From the NCBI GenBank assembly GCA_948567375.1, contig OX419762.1:45303034-45367033 (forward strand): a DNA stretch of 64,000 nt, in the 5' to 3' direction. Origin of the DNA: Lunularia cruciata. Lineage: Eukaryota > Streptophyta > Marchantiopsida > Lunulariales > Lunulariaceae. Of this stretch, positions 57,945-64,000 are shown piece after piece; position 1 is the stretch's first letter; each line of letters starts with the position of its first letter. A program made the translations under genes and the position numbers. Below the pieces are notes generated by a model. The model was given only the letters and a program-made list of their open reading frames with translations, was not told the origin of the DNA and ran no database searches.

Positions 57945-60327
57945 GGTTATGGGCCCACAATCACCATTGGGATTGATAAGAGAACTTAGAGAGCTAGAGA
58001 AGCTAAGAAACACTAATTACAAAGCTTGGGCTTTGGATGTGAAGTGTATCCTAGACAGTTATGACCATTTAGACTTGGCATTAGAAGCTCATGATATAGA
58101 TGAGCTTGAGTCCAACAAGGAAGAGAGAATCAAGCATTCTACTACTAGGAGGTTTCTGCCAAGGGCTATGAAAGAGCCAGTCAGAGACCTAGTAGACACT
58201 TATGCTTGGAGTTGGGAGATCTGGCTCAAACTCAAGAATTTTTACTCTGTTGAGAGGCTGGAAAGTTCCAGTAGGATCTGGGATGGGATGTGAAACACTA
58301 AACTTGCAGATGGTGAAGACTTTACTTTGCACTTGTCAAAGTTACAGATGGTCTTCAAGAGTGTCAAGGAGGATGGGTGTCCCCTTATAGAGAAATATGA
58401 GATCAACCATCTCTTGAAGACTCTGCCTCCAAGCTACCAGCCTATCAAAGTAGCTCTAAAAGTTCTACCTATTGAAGTTGTCACATGGGATTATGTGATA
58501 AACAGATTGCTGATGTTTAGCAGAGACAGAGAGGACCTAGAGATGAAGTTTAATGATTTGGGAGATTTTGCTCTGTTCAGTGCTTCTTCTCAATCAAGGA
58601 GAGTGCCAGATAGAAGAGCGAGCAAACCAGAACAATCCAAAGTGAGTAAATCTGGTAAAGGGGTTGGTAGTGTTGCTAACATGATCTGTTATTTCTGTCA
58701 TGAGAAAGGTCATGTTGCACCTATATGTCCCAAGAGAGGAGAAAGGAGAGAACGAGAGCTGAAGAAGGTAGGCAAGGGACCTCAACCAGTAAGAGGTAAG
58801 AAATTTGCAAGTTCAGCTAACAACACAGAGGAGTGCAATGAGATAAAAAGCAATGAGGAGGGGCACTCAGCAGAAGAGCTAGACTGTGGAATGTTGGCAG
58901 AATCACAATTTTCCACAAACTGTTTTGGATGGTTCTTGGATTCTAGAGCCACCTCTCATATCTGTTACCAGAAGGAGCTGTTCTCAACTCTTCAATCTCT
59001 GAAGATTCCCAAGAGTGTTCGTTGTGGATCTGGGATTCTGAATGCAATGTTAGGAATTGGCAAAGTTCCTATTGTCTTCATGGGAAGATCTAACACAAGT
59101 TCTTGTAAGAGCTATTTGGAAGATGTGCTCTTTATTCCAGATTTCACCAAGAACTTGATATCAGTACATCGCCTCATGGAGCATGGAGTGGATGTTCTGT
59201 TGGAGAGCAACAGAAATCATGCACTTTGAAGAAAGGAGAGCTGGTCCTTGGATATGGCATTGCCAAAGGGAAGCTGTTCAAGTTGATGGAAGCTGATTGT
59301 TCTGATTTTTCATTGGTAGCAGAAAACAGAAATGATATCCATATGTGGCATTTGAGGTTAGGGCATTTGTTAGTGCAAAACCTATATGCTTTAGAGAAGG
59401 TAGTGGATAGGTTGAAACTGGATCCCAAAGGAAAACTCGAGTTCTGCATGGGGCGTGCAGAAGGTAAGGCACACAAGGCTCCTATTCCCAAGAAATCTTC
59501 ATCTAGAGCTTCTGGTCTTCTAGATGTCATACATTCTGATGTATGGGGATACATGACTGAGAAGTCATTGAGTGGAGCAGCCTACTATATTTCCTTTGTG
59601 GACGATTATAGTATAAAGAGCTTTATCTATCTCATGAAAAGCAAGGATGAAGTGCTATGAAATTCCAGAAGTTTGTAGCCATGGTTGAGTTGCAAACTGA
59701 GAGGAAAGTCAAGCGATTGAGAACAGATGGAGGCAAAGAGTACAGGAATGAGGAATTCCTCTCTTTTCTGTCAGAGAAAGGAATTCTCCTTGACTGTACT
59801 GCCAGAGACAATCCTCCACAGAATGGAGTTGCAGAAAGGTTGAATAGGACATTGGTGGACAAAGCATCGGCCATGCTCCAACATACCAAGTTGGAGAGAA
59901 AGTTTTGGGTGCTGCAATTAGCACTGCAAATTACCTTAAAAATATCAGTGGTACCACAACATTGCAAGGAAGAACTCCTGAAGAATGCTGGAGTGGTAAG
60001 AAACCTAATCTTTCAGCTTGGAAAGTTTTTGGATGTCCTACCTATGTTCATATTCCCAAGGAGCAAAGGATTAAGTTCACAAAGAAGGCTGAGAGAATGC
60101 TCTTTGTAGGATATGAAGAGGGACTGAAAGGATATCTTTTGTACAATCCTAAGTCTGGACAGATCGTTAGAAGTAGAGATGTACTCTTTGATGAATTGAG
60201 GACTTGGAGTGAGAACATTGATGAGTTGCAGAAGCAAGCTTATCAATTTGATCAGCCTGATCAACCTATCTTCCCAAGCTGCAAAGTCCATTTTTCAGTT
60301 GTCCTTGCAATTAAGAGAACATACTAA
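57871..60327 (+). pseudogene. Copia gag-protease-integrase remnant C
   Basis: The Gag frame starts at an ATG inside the LTR (MSDTSEIRGSD...), passes through the primer site and runs to a single in-frame TGA (58291-58293), beyond which it continues in the same frame to 59229. The zinc knuckle CYFCHEKGHVAPIC is near 58690. The protease motif is WFLDSRATSH, with R where the catalytic DSG glycine belongs. After a frameshift near 59220 come the pre-integrase finger (HMWHLRLGH ... FCMGRAEGK, last cysteine lost) and integrase acids (DVIHSDVWGYM, FVDDY, NGVAERLNR), with further shifts near 59655 and 59900. The linker after the integrase (GYLLYNPKSGQIVRSRDVLF) is present. No protein could be made intact. 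Confidence 0.92.
57945..57958 (+). promoter_or_regulatory. Primer-binding site, tRNA-iMet anticodon region
   Basis: GGTTATGGGCCCAC directly follows the LTR. It is the exact complement of GUGGGCCCAUAACC, the anticodon stem-loop part of plant initiator tRNA-Met. This 14-nt match supports priming from an internal position of a cleaved tRNA, not from its 3' end. Confidence 0.85.
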
Positions 60328-62278
60328 CAAGAAGTTCATAGAAACTTGCCAAACCTACCTATTAGGAATCACTAGGTATCAAGCTTAGACAAATCAGTTA
60401 ATGGAGTACCTAATAGGTGAGTGTAATCCAATACCCCCAAAAATCTAAGCCAAAGCACTCCTCCTAAGCAAAGCACTTTGTGGACATTGCCAAATTTTAC
60501 TGATACTCAAAGTTGTATATTAGTCAGATACTCGAGTTGTATAGAAGTTGGCACTTATAATTGTTTACATACTTCTCAAGGAGTGCCCTTGGAGTTCTAT
60601 AGGACTTTGGAGTTGTAAATCTGAATTTTTTTGGATAAAATTAGATTAGGAGAGAAGTCCTAACACCTTCCTTGAGATGTGTTAGATGCCTAATCAACCT
60701 GGAGGTGAGAAGGATAAGATAGGATTAGGAAATTAAGCAAGTGACAAACAATATGGATAAGGATATTTAGGAGATCCACTTGGACTCTTGATCCCTTTGG
60801 CTCAAAGCCAAAAAGGTACTTAAGGCTGAGGACTCAAGGCACTTGTGTTCATTTTCTACATTTTGATTACAAGTAAAGAGTAATCTAAATTCTTTGTAAG
60901 TTATGTGTCTTCTATTTTATGTGTTGTCAATGTGTCTAAGCAAGAGTAAAGGTGAAGAATTTTGAAATAAGGTCTCAAGTGCTCAGTACTAAGCAAGTAC
61001 TTGCTATTAAACAAGGTGTGCATTGAAGGATCCAAAGGACAAATCTATGCAAGGAGTGGATTGGGAAGTTCACCACATGGGTAGTACCACAAAATCAAAA
61101 ACCTTGGATATTCAACCATCATGAAGTGAACCCAACAAGTTGTGCATTCTAGGAAGAATGGAACACACATGCAATGATGACCACTTTGGAATGGACATGC
61201 ACTTAGAGTGAAGCAGGCCATCACCTTCAAGAGCAATCCTGGTTAGGACTTAGAGTGAAAGAGATATTATTTTCTATAGTGTGCCATTTTGGATGACACT
61301 ACCTTCTCTAGGAATGATTCTTACCCAAGAAGTTAAACAAGAAATAATAAATGAATTGTGACATTCTGACACTTTGCTTCATTCTTAGAGCAACCTGTTC
61401 TCATTGATTATACTATAAATATGTTGACTTTGTGCTACCACAATCTACTCAAAATCCTTATTTTCTAATAATATAAATATTTAATTGGTATATAAAATAA
61501 ATATACATTAGCAAATATAAAACTAGTTTTATATTTTCTAATGTTTTAAACATCATAGATTTTAGAGTGCTTTCCTTGAGTATTTGAATTTATTTTATCT
61601 TAGATTTATCTAGTTATTTAAAATTTCTGTATTCTAATTATTTTGTAGTAGTTAAATTTAACTCTATCAAGATCAATGATCTTAATGAACTTCAAAATCA
61701 GTCCTATGCTATCATATTTGGTTACTTACACAACAAAGAACCAACAACTGTATAATCTTTACCATAAATACAAAGCTCTATAGGAGATTAAGTATATTTA
61801 TGGGTGGATCCAGTTCTTGATAAATATATATATGAAAGATGAAATATATTTGTGAATAGAACCAATCCCTAGATAAGTGATCAACAAAATGAAAGCAACA
61901 TAGACATTGCAACTAATAAATTCAAATATAAAGTTACATATAAGAGATAAAGATAACATAAGTGGATTCTTGCTACTTCATATGTTTATTTTTGGTCTCT
62001 CTCAAGCACCATATAGTAAAGCATGAAGGAAGTTGTAAGGTTGGTGGCATTGGAATACGTTCAAAATAAAAGAAAACACTTGAAGAGCCATTTATGGTTA
62101 GAGATTTGAAATCAAAATACGTGAAGATTAATTGCATGTACCATTAGTTTTATACATACAGATATGGATCTAATCTTAATACAATATTAGATATGATCAA
62201 TATATGGAAAGTATAATGAAGAAAGATTCTAGTTGATTGATTGTAATCTAAATACAAAACTCTACAAGGGATTAAGTA
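60328..62278. other. Between two facing copia copies, no gene seen
   Basis: AT-rich DNA without a meaningful frame. About 60400-60960 has an LTR-like look but no second copy in the window to prove it. Confidence 0.45.
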
Positions 62279-62707
62279 TGATGAGAACCATGCTTCCTAC
62301 TCTTTGAAGTGGAAGGTCTATCACTCCCTCTTATCTTTGATGTATCAGACATCACTACTGCAATACTAGACCTCTCTCTTTGTATCACAGCTCACGAGCA
62401 TCAAATAGGTTCTCTCACGCATCACTAGTAGTCTCCAATACTAAGATGATGGTAGGCAGCTCAGGATTTCACAAAATGCAAGGAAGAGGTGTTGGGAATC
62501 ACCCTTGTTGACGAACTAACTTTAACAAGAGTAGAAAGCACTCTTATGAACACTTAAGCAAACCCTAGGGGTTGCTTTCCTTAACCCTAATTAGGGCTGC
62601 GCCTCTCTTTACCCTAAGTAGAAGGTATTTAGTAGGGTTTCTAGAGGATTCTAACAAAACCTTAAAAACAAGAGAAGTCCCTAAACTAGAGATTAACTAA
62701 ACTAACA
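62279..62707 (-). repeat. 3' LTR of copia element D
   Basis: 429 bp, TGATGAG to CTAACA on the + strand. On the minus strand the Gag start region (MSDTSKIRGSDRPS) is still open within it, as in element C. Confidence 0.9.
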
Positions 62708-62807
62708 CTCCCACTCAATGAGAGTTTTGGACTATTCCCATTTCTACTACATATTTTATGTGTTTATCTTTAGGTAATGATTTTGTAAACACATATGTTG
62801 TCATCTC

Positions 62808-64000
62808 CTATGTAGGACAATAAACTAACTTCACAACATCCTCCTTTTCTTTCTCCTCTACAAATCCTCTTCTAATCTCAATGTGCTTAGTCCTTGGGTG
62901 ATGTACAGGATTTTTGTTGAGTGCTATACTTCCTATATTGTCACAATACAATGTAGTAGGACTTTCCTGCTCAAAACCTAGCTCCTTAAGAAGTCTCTTG
63001 TTCCAGATGACTTCTTGAGTAGCATTTGAGGCAGCCATAAATTATGCTTCAGTAGTAGACAGTGCAACAGATGTTTGCTATTTACTATGCCAGCTGATTG
63101 CTCCACCACTAAGCATGATTACATATCCACTAGTTGATTTGCTGTTATCTGTGTCATCTCCCCAACTAGCATCTGTATATGCTTCAAGTTTAGAAGCGAG
63201 TATGTTCCCTTGCTTTCTATACTCCAAGAATGCATCTTGAGTACCCTTTAAGTACCTGAATACTCTCTTTATACCTTTCCAATGTACTTGTGCAGGGTTG
63301 CTAGTAATCTAGCTAGTGCTCCCACTGCATAGCATATATCTGGTCTTGTACAGACCATGATAAACATTAGAGAACCAAGAGCACTTTGATACAACAATTT
63401 GTCACAAAGATTCACCTCCCCATCTATGATTCTGTTGTGCTTCCACCCCATATCAAGAGGTGTAGAGACAGGATTTGCCTCTGTCATCTGATACTTAGCT
63501 AGTATGGATCTCACATATTGTAGTTGACTGATCCGGATCCATCCTGCTTCTCTGTCTCTTCTCACTTTGATTCCCAAAATGAGTTTTACAGGACCAAGGA
63601 TAGTCATCTCAAAAATAGAGCACAAGAAATCTATCACTCCTTTGATAGATTCTTTGTTCCCCAACAGTAATAGATCATCTATATATACATCATCTCTAGT
63701 ATACACACTCATGTCAAAATTTGCTCGTTTGAAATCCTGCTCTCTCAAGTATGAGTCTAGTTTCTCATACCAAGCTCTAGGAGTTTGCTTAAGACCATAT
63801 AAAGCCTTCTTAAGCAAGCATACTTTTCCTTTTCCTTCAGTATATCCATCTGGAACATCCATGTAGATAGTCTCTCTCAAATCTACATGAGAAAGGTTTT
63901 TTTCACATCTAACTGCTCCACTTCCTAATCTCTCTCTATTGCAAGAGCTAGAAGCATGCAAATAGATCCATACTTGGAAACTGGTGCAAAAGTTTCTGAA
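62808..64000 (-). pseudogene. Copia reverse transcriptase-RNase H remnant D
   Basis: The reverse transcriptase is read from the window edge: [29 protein letters not shown], then YIDDLLLLGN in place of the usual YVDD after a short deletion, LILGIKVRRDREAGW and TRPDICYAVGALAR (near 63330). RNase H follows at 63038-62808 (AASNATQEVIW, LYCDNIGSIAL, TKHIEIRRGFVEE). A frameshift or gap separates the two frames, so it is non-functional, though less decayed than B. Confidence 0.9.

Larger units (their letters stand above)
57515..60327 (+). mobile_element. Ty1/copia element C, 3' half missing
   Basis: A 5' LTR (57515-57944), primer site and gag to integrase region on the + strand. Sequence similarity to the family stops shortly after the integrase (about 60300); reverse transcriptase, RNase H and the 3' LTR are absent. 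Confidence 0.9.
62279..64000 (-). mobile_element. Ty1/copia element D, runs off the window
   Basis: 3' LTR at 62279-62707, polypurine tract GAGTGGGAG (minus strand, 62708-62716), then RNase H and reverse transcriptase on the minus strand up to the window edge, where the frame still reads ETFAPVSKYGS. The 5' half lies outside the window. Same family as B and C. Confidence 0.9.

Noticed and set aside
60400-60960. Solo LTR between the facing copia copies
   Set aside because: The texture is LTR-like, but I found no second copy, no target duplication and no clear TG...CA ends in the window.
1-64000. tRNA, rRNA or CRISPR features
   Set aside because: A few GTTCGATTC-like strings occur (for example near 45308 and 54126), but no cloverleaf could be built around them; no regularly spaced repeat array of CRISPR type exists, and the window is nuclear plant-like DNA.

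Overview
The window looks like nuclear DNA of a land plant, most likely a bryophyte. The evidence is intronless high-affinity nitrate transporter genes of the plant NRT2 type, a spliced UFC1 gene, plant-type Ty1/copia elements with primer-binding sites matching plant initiator tRNA-Met, and long AT-rich intergenic stretches. The moss assignment is my inference from the overall look (small intronless gene islands in repeat-rich DNA); no marker in the window proves it.

Layout. From 0.5 to 21 kb lies an NRT2 cluster on the + strand: two apparently intact genes (836-2398 and 12191-13756), two 3'-end fragments (about 17.2-17.35 and 17.43-17.6 kb) and one internally deleted pseudogene (20.07-20.96 kb). 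Between the two intact genes a decayed hAT-type transposase (minus strand, 3.7-5.04 and 9.11-9.44 kb) has been split by a complete but integrase-less copia element (5043-9108, 6-bp target duplication). At 23.86-25.25 kb is a single-exon gene for an RlmI-type rRNA methyltransferase, probably organelle-targeted. At 27.97-29.16 kb are three exons of UFC1, the E2-like enzyme of ufmylation; its last exon was not found. At 33.9-38.5 kb is a second copia element (minus strand). At 42.97-44.55 kb is the 3' part of a non-LTR-like retroelement whose C-terminal domain looks like a zinc knuckle plus restriction-like endonuclease, a type not usual in land plants. At 57.5-60.3 and 62.3-64 kb are two more copia copies of the 33.9-kb family, facing each other. 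Most of the remaining DNA holds no gene I can support; 54.2-57.3 kb is strongly AT-rich and ends in an 82-bp (AT)n run.

The most distinctive signal is a family of short insertions (about 40-260 bp), seen at ten or more places, that all end in the same 3' tail as the 42.97-44.55 kb retroelement. The tail contains a compact hairpin (GATGGG-loop-CCCATC) and ends near GCGGTCGCCTTTTT. Four of the short copies and the long one are flanked by target-site duplications (7, 9, 12, about 12 and, remarkably, 50 bp). The second strong signal is that the two intact NRT2 coding regions are almost identical from the start codon to near the stop, while their flanks are only distantly alike, as expected from gene conversion.

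How the genes relate: the NRT2 proteins would import nitrate at the plasma membrane; the methyltransferase and UFC1 are housekeeping genes unrelated to it. The rest is transposon history: at least four copia insertions, one hAT remnant and the tail family.
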